The notes beneath the pieces are model-generated. The model was not told the DNA's origin and ran no database searches. It worked only from the letters and a program-made list of their open reading frames with translations. Shown one piece after another: positions 17,101-24,440 of a stretch of DNA of 64,000 nucleotides. Numbering within the stretch: the first letter of the stretch is position 1; each line of letters begins with the position of its first letter. Source of the DNA: Micavibrio_C sp046294845 (lineage in GTDB: Bacteria; Pseudomonadota; Alphaproteobacteria; Micavibrionales; Micavibrionaceae); contig JBKBNU010000001.1 in assembly GCA_046294845.1 (NCBI GenBank), forward strand, positions 1,860,001 through 1,924,000. The letters are read 5' to 3'. A program made the position numbers and the translations under genes.

Positions 17101-17588
17101 TGGTCACTCTGGCATGACAATGTTGATGATTTACAGGCATGGTCATCACCAAAAATAGCAAGAACACCACCTTTCGGTGCTGTGCCGTTGGCATTGGCAT
17201 GGCGGATAACATCACCGGAGCGATCAATACCGGGGGCCTTGCCGTACCAGATACCGAACACACCATCGACCTTGGCATTCTGGTAGAACCCTACGTGTTG
17301 GGTACCCCAGACCGCCGTCGCGGCCAGATCTTCGTTCACGCCCGGAATGAATTTGATATTCAGATCATCGAAATATTTCTTCGCCCGTTCCAGCGCCAGA
17401 TCGTACCCCCCTAACGGAGATCCGCGGTAACCGGAAATAAAACCGGCCGTATTGAGACCGGCAGCAATATCGCGACGACGCTGGACAATCGGCAGCCTCG
17501 TCAAGGCCTGTAAGCCCGACATAAAGGCCACGCCTTCATCGAGCTCAAATTTATCTTTTAACGAAACCTCGCGCAGCGCCTGTGCCAT
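14115..17588 (-). CDS. Indolepyruvate ferredoxin oxidoreductase, single-chain type
   Basis: 1157 aa. Converts aryl-pyruvates (indolepyruvate, phenylpyruvate) with CoA to aryl-acetyl-CoA, reducing ferredoxin. The N-terminal half holds the pyrimidine and TPP domains (YRGSPLGGYD; GIGCHYM; DGTYFHSG). An iron-sulfur cluster region with CEGCGDC near residue 640 and CNKDFSCLKGFC follows, then the gamma domain beginning MVTGIGGTGV. This is the fused form seen in proteobacteria, unlike the two-subunit archaeal enzyme. The frame is open 34 codons upstream, but the conserved start region begins at ATG 17588 with only a weak CAGG ahead. Likely role: catabolism of aromatic amino acids. Confidence 0.93.
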   Translation of the reverse strand: MAQALREVSLKDKFELDEGVAFMSGLQALTRLPIVQRRRDIAAGLNTAGFISGYRGSPLGGYDLALERAKKYFDDLNIKFIPGVNEDLAATAVWGTQHVGFYQNAKVDGVFGIWYGKAPGIDRSGDVIRHANANGTAPKGGVLAIFGDDHACKSSTLSCQSDHALYAMQVPQLYPASTQEFVEYGLLGIAMSRYSGCWTALKVTSETVETSGTVDLSRENRSIILPGDDEFEMPVGGLHVRMNDTPREIDFRLQNYKLFACHAFARKNNIDRVVWDSPKPRFGIITSGKSYGDVRQALIELGITEEVARDIGLRLYKVGMTWPLEPQGVQSFVEGLEEILIVEEKREFIEYQLKQQVYNWEAGRRPPVIVGKYDEKGQHLLPLHNDQSVGLVTKVIAQRLSRFYHSPQVDRALTFYENYEKKMEGYVPVSLRRPWYCSGCPHNSSTKVPDGSFAMVGIGCHYMVQWMDRNSALCTQMGGEGVPWIGAAPYTDTKHIFANLGDGTYFHSGTLAIRAAVAAKVNITYKILYNDAVAMTGGQHVDGDMPVYRVAQQVMAEGVTKCWIVTENPENYADRKGIPEGVPVLHRRWMDKIQLEARETEGTSVIIYDQTCAAEKRRRRKRGLYPDPAKRVMINSAVCEGCGDCSVQSNCVSVQPLETEYGRKRQINQSACNKDFSCLKGFCPSFVTIEGGALKKTKGSDAESVFSAIPLPHVPALESAWNVMVTGIGGTGVLTVGALMGMAAHLEEKRCAILDSTGLAQKGGEVLSHVRLAPTQDELRTGHIITGGTDVLLACDIVSGVGKAAYETLNDERTHAIVNAENTPVSAFVLNNKMEFQNDEIRKELEDSVKDCSYVDATSITGTLLGDEMGTNVFMMGYAWQRGLVPLSLESLMKAIELNGVAVDDNRKAFNYGRLAAHDPAKLDELVKEVAGGVLEEPIAETLDDIIGKRIKYLTDYQDAAYADRYRLAVDKFRKVDAELAGAVAKNYHKLLAYKDEYEVARLYTNGEFIQKLKAQFEGDYKLKFNLAPPVMSTTDPATGRPKKREFGPWMMAGFHVLAKLKGLRGTPFDIFGYHAERKEERALITEYEATMELVLSKLNAENRAVCLELLQLPDMIRGFGPVKAANIKKAKGRKQALMVKLNGGAANGNDPVRDAA

Positions 17589-17747
17589 TTTATTGCCTGT
17601 CCAGTGATTCTTGGATTGAAGTCCCCCTAACCTAATGGATTCGCAGGGTTTTTTCCAGCCCCAGCGGGCAGAATTGGTGCGCCGCCACATCCCCTAAGCC
17701 GCTGAAAAATAGATAAAATTTGAGGCAATTTCTCCCCATGATTAAAG

Positions 17748-17812
17748 AGCCCTTAAAAAGATTATGAGAGTATCAAAGCATAAGGACATAACAAAGGGCT
17801 AAAAAGATTATG
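17748..17812 (+). promoter_or_regulatory. Repeated translation-start context with a 12-codon leader frame
   Basis: TAAAAAGATTATG occurs at 17754-17766 and again at 17800-17812. The first copy opens a 12-codon frame (MRVSKHKDITKG, stop at 17800-17802); the second contains the ATG of the 89-aa gene. AGCCCTT (17748-17754) and AAGGGCT (17794-17800) can pair and would loop out the leader frame. Whether it is translated is unknown. Confidence 0.35.
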
Positions 17813-18079
17813 GGCACACTCTTCAAACTGCTTCGCAACGAACTTCTCTCCCTCGGGATGCTCTTCTTCGTCATCGTTCCGTTCGTGGGCGACATGATCC
17901 ATGATCAAAATGCTCCTGCCGGTGTGCGCGATGTCGCTTATAAAGCTGAAAGCCTTTTCAGCGGCAGCCTCGACGGCTTTGGCGGTATGCAGCAAGCCAA
18001 ATTCGGTGGCTTCTCCATGGGTGGCAGCTCATCAGGCGTCCATGTGAATGGCGGCCCGATTTTTATTCCAGAGTCGTAA
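17810..18079 (+). CDS. Hypothetical small membrane-anchored protein
   Basis: 89 aa, family not recognised. Residues 10-27 (NELLSLGMLFFVIVPFVG) form one hydrophobic helix, followed by a short acidic/basic linker and a Gly/Ser-rich tail (GGFSMGGSSSG) ending GPIFIPES. Its ATG lies eight bases after the short leader frame described at 17748-17812. AAGGG is 13 bases upstream, rather far. It converges with the lipoprotein gene at 18086. Small size and lack of family make this a moderate call. Confidence 0.5.
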   Translation: MGTLFKLLRNELLSLGMLFFVIVPFVGDMIHDQNAPAGVRDVAYKAESLFSGSLDGFGGMQQAKFGGFSMGGSSSGVHVNGGPIFIPES

Positions 18080-18085
18080 CACAGC

Positions 18086-18589
18086 TTATGGATTATAGCG
18101 CTCTTGCTTTCCAAGCAAGTACGACCGATTTTGTTTTCCTGATATATCTTGAAGCTCAACAATAACTTCAGAGTTCACTTTGCATTTCCATTCTTTGGGG
18201 AAATCAGGATGGTTTATAAGTGACTCGTTAAAATAATACACAAGCTTCATTATAGCTATGGGAGGCGGTACACATCCATAAACAACTGGCACAGTTTCAG
18301 CAGCATCTTCACAAACAACGCCAAAAATCTCGGCATCATCCTTTGTTGCCTGATACCCCATAGTCATGGCAATAAGCTTGTGATCCCCCTCTTGTGCCGC
18401 TTTGTGCGCAAGGTCTTCATAACCGTACAAAATCAGATCATCGACTATATCGTTAGATACCATCTTTCTTTCGATCATAAGGCGCCGCATTTCATTGATC
18501 GAATAATGATCATAAGAAGAAAAACGTGTTTCGCATCCTGTAACCAAGAATAAAGCCGTGATAGTTATTATTTTTCCAATGACTGTCAC
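18086..18589 (-). CDS. Putative lipoprotein of unknown function
   Basis: 167 aa with a short signal sequence and lipobox LVTGC (Cys19), so probably anchored in the membrane facing the periplasm. The rest is helical and acidic, with repeated-looking charged helices (IVDDLILYGYEDLAHKAAQEGD) that could be a short TPR/Sel1-like or ankyrin-like stretch, and two further cysteines around CEDAAETVPVVYGC. It starts at GTG with GAGGAGACAAA ahead; the GTG overlaps the isovaleryl-CoA dehydrogenase stop (GTGA), so it is translated with the liu genes. A link to leucine catabolism is only positional. Confidence 0.65.
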   Translation of the reverse strand: MTVIGKIITITALFLVTGCETRFSSYDHYSINEMRRLMIERKMVSNDIVDDLILYGYEDLAHKAAQEGDHKLIAMTMGYQATKDDAEIFGVVCEDAAETVPVVYGCVPPPIAIMKLVYYFNESLINHPDFPKEWKCKVNSEVIVELQDISGKQNRSYLLGKQERYNP

Positions 18590-19749
18590 TTTGTCTCCTC
18601 GAACAATTCGCGCCCGATCAACATCCGGCGAATTTCGGATGTTCCTGCACCAATCTCGTAAAGTTTGGCATCGCGCAGCAAACGGCCAGTCGGGAATTCA
18701 TTGATATAACCATTCCCCCCAAGACATTGAATGGCCTGAAGTGCCATTTGTGTGGCAGCCTCTGCCGACATCAGAATGCAACCGGCGGCATCCTTGCGGG
18801 TGGTTTCCCCCCGATCACAGGCTTGCGCTACGGCATAGACGTAAGCGCGCTGACTGGAAAGTGCCGTGTACATATCGGCGACCTTCCCCTGCATTAACTG
18901 GAACATCCCTATTGATTGTTCGAATTGTTTACGGTCATGGATATAGGGAATTACCACATCAAGACAAGCCTGCATAATGCCGAGCGGACCACCCGACAAC
19001 ACCACACGCTCATAATCAAGGCCGCTCATCAGGACTTTGACACCTTTTCCGACTTCGCCCAAAACGTTTTCTTCAGGTACTTCGCAATCCTGAAATACAA
19101 GTTCGCAAGTGTTGGAACCACGCATACCGAGCTTATCGAGTTTTTGCGCCGTGGAAAAACCCTTAAAGCCTTTCTCGATAATAAAAGCTGTAATCCCTTT
19201 TGATCCTGCCGCCGGATCGGTTTTGGCATAAACCACCAGCGTGTCGGCATTCGGACCATTGGTGATCCACATCTTGTTACCGTTCAGGATATAGCGGTCA
19301 CCTTTTTTATCGGCGCGCAGTTTCATGGAAACAACATCGCTGCCTGCCCCCGGTTCGGACATGGCAAGCGCCCCGACATGTTCACCGGATATAAGCTTTG
19401 GCAGATATTTTTTCTTCTGTTCGGGATTGCCATTGCGGTTGATCTGGTTCACACACAAATTGGAATGCGCCCCGTATGACAAGGCAACGGAAGCCGATGC
19501 GCGCGAAATTTCTTCCATCGCAATCACATGGGCCAGATAACCCATATTGACGCCGCCAAACTCCTCGGGAACGGTCATGCCGAGCAACCCCATATCCCCG
19601 AATTTGCGCCACATATCGGCGGGAAATTCGTTCTCTTCATCGATCTGCGCCGCACGCGGGGCCAATTCTGCTGCCGCAAATTTACGCACTTCCTCGCGCA
19701 GCATATCAATCTCTTCAGGATGACCAAATTTAAGTGTTGGATAGGACAT
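18586..19749 (-). CDS. liuA: Isovaleryl-CoA dehydrogenase
   Basis: 387-aa acyl-CoA dehydrogenase acting on isovaleryl-CoA in leucine degradation, passing electrons to ETF. The catalytic glutamate sits in LDYERVVLSGGP, the position characteristic of isovaleryl-CoA dehydrogenases rather than the C-terminal position of most relatives. FAD and substrate regions MSEPGAGSDV, KMWITNG and CLGGNGYINEFPTGR are present. The frame extends 32 codons upstream, but AAGGAG eight bases before ATG 19749 settles the start. Order in transcription is mccA-HMG-CoA lyase-liuA-lipoprotein, with 25 bp to the lyase. Confidence 0.95.
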   Translation of the reverse strand: MSYPTLKFGHPEEIDMLREEVRKFAAAELAPRAAQIDEENEFPADMWRKFGDMGLLGMTVPEEFGGVNMGYLAHVIAMEEISRASASVALSYGAHSNLCVNQINRNGNPEQKKKYLPKLISGEHVGALAMSEPGAGSDVVSMKLRADKKGDRYILNGNKMWITNGPNADTLVVYAKTDPAAGSKGITAFIIEKGFKGFSTAQKLDKLGMRGSNTCELVFQDCEVPEENVLGEVGKGVKVLMSGLDYERVVLSGGPLGIMQACLDVVIPYIHDRKQFEQSIGMFQLMQGKVADMYTALSSQRAYVYAVAQACDRGETTRKDAAGCILMSAEAATQMALQAIQCLGGNGYINEFPTGRLLRDAKLYEIGAGTSEIRRMLIGRELFEETK

Positions 19750-19774
19750 GGTTTGTACTCCTTGTGATCTGTTT

Positions 19775-20701
19775 TCAGCACGCGCAGTCGATGATTTCAT
19801 GATGTTCTCCCTTAAGGGCCTTTGCCACTTTTGATGATGGTTCACGCCCGATTTTTCCAGCGATAAACCATGCCGTTTTTATAACCTCGCCCAGATCAAC
19901 ACCCGTTTGAATATCCAAGCCTTTCAACATATAAAGCACATCTTCTGTTGCCACATTACCGCTTGCGCCCTTGGCATAAGGGCAACCGCCCAGTCCCGCC
20001 ACCGAAGAGTCAATAACGCTGATCCCTGCACCCAATCCGGCATAGATATTGGCAAGAGCCTGCCCATAGGTATCATGGCAATGAAGCGCCAGATGCCCTA
20101 TATCCACCTTTGCCGTAACAGATTCCAGCATTTTTAGAATTTTATGGGGTGTACCGACACCGATCGTATCGCCCAGTGAAATTTCATAGCATCCCATATC
20201 ACGCAAGACCGATGAAACCTCGCCCACTTTGGCAGGATCTATATCACCTTCATACGGACAACCGACAACGCAGGACACATAGCCCCGCACACGGATTTTA
20301 TGACGCTCGGCCATCCCCATAACAGGCTCAAAACGTTCAAGACTTTCGGCAATGCTGCAATTAATATTCTTCTGGCTAAAGCTTTCCGAGGCCGCGGCAA
20401 AGACTGCGATTTCCGTTACACCTGCCGCAAGCGCACCTTCCATGCCCTTTTCATTGGGCACAAGAACAGGATAGCTCACACCTTCCTTGCGATTAATCCC
20501 TGCCATGACTTCAGCGGCATCACCCATCTGCGGCACCCATTTGGGGGAAACGAAGGATGTTGCCTCAATATGCGTCAATCCCGTCTCCGAAAGGCGGTTG
20601 ATCAGCTCGATTTTAACGGCAGCAGGCAGAACAGTCTTTTCATTCTGTAACCCGTCACGCGGACCGACTTCATATATACGCACTGAAGAAGGATAACTCA
20701 T
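19775..20701 (-). CDS. liuE: Hydroxymethylglutaryl-CoA lyase
   Basis: 308 aa. Splits 3-hydroxy-3-methylglutaryl-CoA to acetoacetate and acetyl-CoA, ending leucine breakdown. HMGL-like TIM-barrel motifs are all visible: EVGPRDGLQNE near the N terminus, ISLGDTIGVGTP, LHCHDTYGQALAN (metal histidines) and SVAGLGGCPYAKGASGNVATED with the catalytic loop cysteine. The start codon overlaps the mccA stop by one base (TGATG), so the two are translationally coupled. The C terminus ends in IDCAC; its Cys pair recalls the redox-sensitive C-terminal Cys of animal HMGL, but this is only a resemblance. Confidence 0.95.
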   Translation of the reverse strand: MSYPSSVRIYEVGPRDGLQNEKTVLPAAVKIELINRLSETGLTHIEATSFVSPKWVPQMGDAAEVMAGINRKEGVSYPVLVPNEKGMEGALAAGVTEIAVFAAASESFSQKNINCSIAESLERFEPVMGMAERHKIRVRGYVSCVVGCPYEGDIDPAKVGEVSSVLRDMGCYEISLGDTIGVGTPHKILKMLESVTAKVDIGHLALHCHDTYGQALANIYAGLGAGISVIDSSVAGLGGCPYAKGASGNVATEDVLYMLKGLDIQTGVDLGEVIKTAWFIAGKIGREPSSKVAKALKGEHHEIIDCAC

Positions 20702-22629
20702 CAGGCAGCATCCTTTTGCTCAATCGCGACCAGCAAGGCACCATCGGCCACTTGCTGTCCTGCGCTGACGGGCAATTCATCGATCACCCCGTCACATCCG
20801 GCGCGAATGGTCATTTCCATTTTCATCGCCTCCATGATCAACAAAGGCTGGTTCTTATCGACGGCGGCACCCTTTTGCACCAAGACGCTGATGATCTTTC
20901 CGGGCATAGGCGCTGTAATACGGCCCTCGCCGCCTTCATCCTCACCGGAAGCCCCTGGCTTGTATAGATGCATCCTGATAACACGACCTTCGCGGAAGAT
21001 GGTAATGTCATGCCCATCAAACACAATCGCGTTTTGGTCAAGGGCTGCGCGATTAATCGTTGTTTGCTGTCCGTTATATTGAACCGTGAAATTTTCACCG
21101 TTACAGGTCACAGAAACTTTCAGAATCTTGCCACGCACAACAAATTCAAGGGTACGGCTTAACACCCCGTTTAAACGCCAGTTATCGGCAACCGTCCACG
21201 GGTCATCATCTTCATCTTCGGGCGAGAGGCACAACACGCTTGCAAGCGCCAGATCATGCAACTCGGGTTGTCCGTAGTCATCGGGCAAAAGCTGCTTTTC
21301 ATGGCGCGGGATAAAGCCCGTATCCACATCACCCTTCACAAAATCTTCGTGGAGGAAGATGTTATATAAAAATTCCTGATTGGTAATCAGGCCCGCAAGA
21401 ATGGTCCCTTCGAGGGCGGCCTGCATTTCGGCAATGGCATCCTCTCGCGTTTCGCCATGAACAATCAGTTTTGCGATCATCGGATCATAATGGATAGATA
21501 CGCTATCGCCTTCTTCTACGCCTGTATCAACACGCACATCATCGGGCGTTTCAAACGCCATGATCTTGCCGATTTGCGGCAGGAAATTATGCGCGGGATC
21601 TTCGGCATACAAACGAACTTCGAAAGCGTGACCGTCAATTTCCAGCTCATCCTGCGAGAGCGGCAATTCATGCCCCGCTGCAACCATCAACTGCCAATAG
21701 ACAAGATCCTGCCCTGTGATCATTTCGGTGACGGGATGTTCCACTTGCAAACGCGTATTCATTTCCATGAAATAGAATTCATGGGTACTGGCATCCATGA
21801 TGAATTCAATCGTGCCCGCATTGGTGTATTTAAGGGCTTTCACCGCCTTGACCGCAGCCTCACCCAGAGATTTGCGGACCTTTTCAGGTAAATCCGGTGC
21901 GGGGGCTTCCTCGACCACTTTCTGGTGACGGCGCTGGAGCGAACAATCGCGTTCAAACAGATAGACAGCATTGCCATGGGTATCGCCAAAGACCTGCACC
22001 TCGATATGGCGCGGTTTGTTGACGTATTTTTCAATCAACACATGATCATTACTAAAAGAAGCCAGAGCCTCGCGCTTGCAGGAAGCCAGAGCTTCGGCAA
22101 AATCCTTGCCCTCATCAACACGGCGCATACCTTTACCGCCGCCGCCCGCCACCGCCTTGATCAAAACCGGATAGCCGATTTTATCGGCTTCCTTTTGCAA
22201 GAAAGCGGCATCCTGCTTGTCACCCATATAACCGGGGACAATCGGCACACCGGCCTTCTTCATAATTTCCTTGGCCTTGTCTTTCAGGCCCATGGCATTG
22301 ATCGCCGCCGGTGATGGTCCGATAAAGACCAAACCTGCCTTGGCGCAAGCGGCTGCAAAATCTTCATTCTCCGACAGGAACCCATAACCCGGATGGATGG
22401 CTTGCGCGCCCGTCTTCTGCGCTACATCTATAATAATGTCACCGCGCAGATATGACTCGCGTGAAGCCGCTGGTCCAATCCGCACCGCTTCATCTGCCAT
22501 ACGCACATGGCGCGCGCCTTTATCGGCATCGGAATAAACCGCCACCGTCTTGATACCCATGGCCCGTGCCGTACTGATAACGCGGCAGGCAATTTCGCCC
22601 CTATTGGCGATCAGGATTTTTGTAAACAT
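20701..22629 (-). CDS. liuD: Methylcrotonyl-CoA carboxylase alpha (biotin) subunit
   Basis: 642 aa with biotin carboxylase N-terminal domain (KILIANRGEIACRV), ATP-grasp glycine loop (AVAGGGGKGMR), catalytic EMNTRLQVEHPVTE, a middle BT-type linker, and a C-terminal biotinyl domain with the biotinylated Lys603 in MEAMKMEM. Length and order fit MccA; propionyl-CoA carboxylase alpha is a close alternative, but the adjacent HMG-CoA lyase and liuA support leucine catabolism. The carboxyltransferase partner (mccB) is 4 kb away, beyond two inserted genes. AAGGG precedes the ATG. Confidence 0.93.
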   Translation of the reverse strand: MFTKILIANRGEIACRVISTARAMGIKTVAVYSDADKGARHVRMADEAVRIGPAASRESYLRGDIIIDVAQKTGAQAIHPGYGFLSENEDFAAACAKAGLVFIGPSPAAINAMGLKDKAKEIMKKAGVPIVPGYMGDKQDAAFLQKEADKIGYPVLIKAVAGGGGKGMRRVDEGKDFAEALASCKREALASFSNDHVLIEKYVNKPRHIEVQVFGDTHGNAVYLFERDCSLQRRHQKVVEEAPAPDLPEKVRKSLGEAAVKAVKALKYTNAGTIEFIMDASTHEFYFMEMNTRLQVEHPVTEMITGQDLVYWQLMVAAGHELPLSQDELEIDGHAFEVRLYAEDPAHNFLPQIGKIMAFETPDDVRVDTGVEEGDSVSIHYDPMIAKLIVHGETREDAIAEMQAALEGTILAGLITNQEFLYNIFLHEDFVKGDVDTGFIPRHEKQLLPDDYGQPELHDLALASVLCLSPEDEDDDPWTVADNWRLNGVLSRTLEFVVRGKILKVSVTCNGENFTVQYNGQQTTINRAALDQNAIVFDGHDITIFREGRVIRMHLYKPGASGEDEGGEGRITAPMPGKIISVLVQKGAAVDKNQPLLIMEAMKMEMTIRAGCDGVIDELPVSAGQQVADGALLVAIEQKDAA

Positions 22630-22705
22630 TGATAAACCCTTGTCAGAATCTGGAGCCCCACACTAGCAAATATCCGCCCCCCGCAAAAGGCAGGGTCTTC
22701 CCGCA

Positions 22706-22734
22706 CTGCACATTGCCATAATCATAATGTGCAG
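22706..22734. repeat. Inverted repeat in the divergent mccA / EamA-like promoter region
   Basis: CTGCACATT and AATGTGCAG form a perfect 9-bp inverted repeat separated by 11 bases. It lies between the start of mccA and that of the EamA-like gene. No T-run follows on either strand, so it is more likely an operator or cruciform than a terminator. No binding protein is known. Confidence 0.4.
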
Positions 22735-22790
22735 GCCACCCTCGCGGGAGAGATGACGGAACGCAGGCGACAGGCTAGGCTTCCCCTATC

Positions 22791-23666
22791 ATGATTCCAC
22801 TCTGGTTTATTCTGGCACTTGGTTCTTCTGTCTGTTCGGCTTTGGGAATGTATATGCACCAACGCCTGCAGGGCAGCACCATGGCTACCGCTGTCTGGCT
22901 GAAAATTTTTGCCGTGATGATTGCCGTTCCCGTGCTGTGGCAAACGGGCCTGCCGCAAAATCCCCTCTTCTATCTGATGACGGCGTGTGCAGCGGTGATC
23001 TGGTGCTTTAATGACCTGATCTATTTTGAAGCCGTCAAAAACCACGGGGCCGCCCTGCTCGCCCGTTTGTCACCTTTGGGTATTATTCTGGGCTTTGCCG
23101 CATGGTTTATGATCAAACCCGCCTTGCTGGAACAATATCTCGCCGACATGCCGCGTTTCATCGGCATCTGCGCAGCGGTGGCAGTGGCGGTCGGGTGTGC
23201 GGTATGGCTGAAACGCTGCGCGTTTTCATGGGCGGCGCTCAAGGCCATATGGTTTGTTATTCTGGCCTCGGTGGTCGGCATCCTGCTGGTGAAATCGGCG
23301 GTCGATTACGCACCGGAAAATCAGGGTGTGTTTGGCTATATCGGTTTTGAAGCCGGATTGATGCTGGTTTTCTATGCTGTGTTTTTTTCCCTGCGCCGCC
23401 GTCATGCCTTTGGCGAGATATTCAGTCGCACAGGATTGAAAACAGGCGGCATCTGCGGCGGTCTATTGGTCGGGGCGGTTATCCTGCGCGTTTATGCGAT
23501 GAAGGACGTCGACCATCCGGCCTTCGTCAGCATGATCAGCATGATGGATGTCATCTGGCTGATTGTCCTGACGCGTCTTTCAGGATGGAAAGATGAAAGC
23601 AACAAACTCGCAGGCCTCGGCATCGTCGCCGCCGCGATTGCCTTGGCATTTTTGAAGATCAGGTGA
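22791..23666 (+). CDS. EamA/DMT-like membrane transporter
   Basis: 291 aa, about ten hydrophobic segments in two similar halves, as expected for drug/metabolite transporters of the EamA type; specific substrate unknown. It lies on the opposite strand inside the liu cluster, divergent from mccA. Its stop codon (TGA, 23664-23666) abuts the stop of the abortive-infection gene (23667) with no spacing. Local GC is high (41 of 60 bases in the row 23161-23220), in sharp contrast to its neighbour. There is no clear Shine-Dalgarno before the ATG at 22791, so the start is not certain. Confidence 0.65.
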   Translation: MIPLWFILALGSSVCSALGMYMHQRLQGSTMATAVWLKIFAVMIAVPVLWQTGLPQNPLFYLMTACAAVIWCFNDLIYFEAVKNHGAALLARLSPLGIILGFAAWFMIKPALLEQYLADMPRFIGICAAVAVAVGCAVWLKRCAFSWAALKAIWFVILASVVGILLVKSAVDYAPENQGVFGYIGFEAGLMLVFYAVFFSLRRRHAFGEIFSRTGLKTGGICGGLLVGAVILRVYAMKDVDHPAFVSMISMMDVIWLIVLTRLSGWKDESNKLAGLGIVAAAIALAFLKIR

Positions 23667-24440
23667 TTATAAAAAAGCCTTCCCATCATATTGAGGTGAA
23701 AAATAATCATAAAAAATTATTTGATCTTTATTTAAACTCCTGAAAAATCCGAACATTTCCACATATGCTTTTAGTTTTTCTGCCCTAGCAGCCATACATT
23801 CATAAAAAATTAAAGCTAGCTCTTGTGTCGATAATTGAGCCTTCAAAAGATCAAAATAAAATTGTTTATTATCAACCTCAGAGGAATATACAAATTCACA
23901 AATTCTATACAAATTTCTATAATAATGACTTAATGAATTTTGATTTTGATTATAGAACATTTCATAACCATCGTTTAACGCTACACTCTTCTCAGTCCCT
24001 TGCTTTGAAACTACACTACCTACATGCTGATTTATTTGCGCTAAAATCCTCTCAAAAACTGAACGCCCCCGAAGCGTGTTTGCTTGCAAAGAATTAACAA
24101 TCTCATTATGCAATGAAAGCATCTGAAAAAAAGCGTTGTCAAATTGCTGCCGCCTTAATGTCCTATTCTGCTCTTCAAATTCCATCCTTTGCCCAGATAA
24201 TTCTTCTCGAGTTAGCGATAACTCTTCCCGTTGCAATAGAATGGCATAAATAAGTCCCGCAAAAGCAAGGCCCGAGAATAAGGAATTTATAGCCCCAAAT
24301 TTATCACCAAACGTTCCCCTAGAATTTTCATCGTTGATGAAATAATCTAGGCCAACCCAGAACCACAGCCAGACATTAACAACTGCAATCATAAAAATGA
24401 TAGCTAATATTATCGGGCTACTTTTTTTCACTTCACCCAC
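23667..24440 (-). CDS. Putative phage abortive infection protein (putAbiC type)
   Basis: 257 aa. Two N-terminal membrane helices (about residues 9-31 and 47-68) are followed by the coiled coil LLQREELSLTREELSGQRME and a helical domain with FDNAFFQMLSLHNEIVNSL and later LLKAQLSTQELALIFYECMA. This layout matches the putative AbiC family of membrane-bound phage-exclusion proteins; the assignment is by recalled pattern. Two sampled 60-base rows have 20 and 21 G+C, against 30 in the adjacent liuC row, suggesting transfer. The GTG start (24440, or GTG 24431) lies inside the end of liuC, so expression is probably coupled. Mechanism unknown for the family. Confidence 0.75.
   Translation of the reverse strand: MGEVKKSSPIILAIIFMIAVVNVWLWFWVGLDYFINDENSRGTFGDKFGAINSLFSGLAFAGLIYAILLQREELSLTREELSGQRMEFEEQNRTLRRQQFDNAFFQMLSLHNEIVNSLQANTLRGRSVFERILAQINQHVGSVVSKQGTEKSVALNDGYEMFYNQNQNSLSHYYRNLYRICEFVYSSEVDNKQFYFDLLKAQLSTQELALIFYECMAARAEKLKAYVEMFGFFRSLNKDQIIFYDYFSPQYDGKAFL

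Noticed and set aside
17589..17690. 34-codon N-terminal extension of the indolepyruvate oxidoreductase
   Set aside because: Basic, Trp-rich residues unlike the family N terminus; the conserved region starts at the ATG at 17588.
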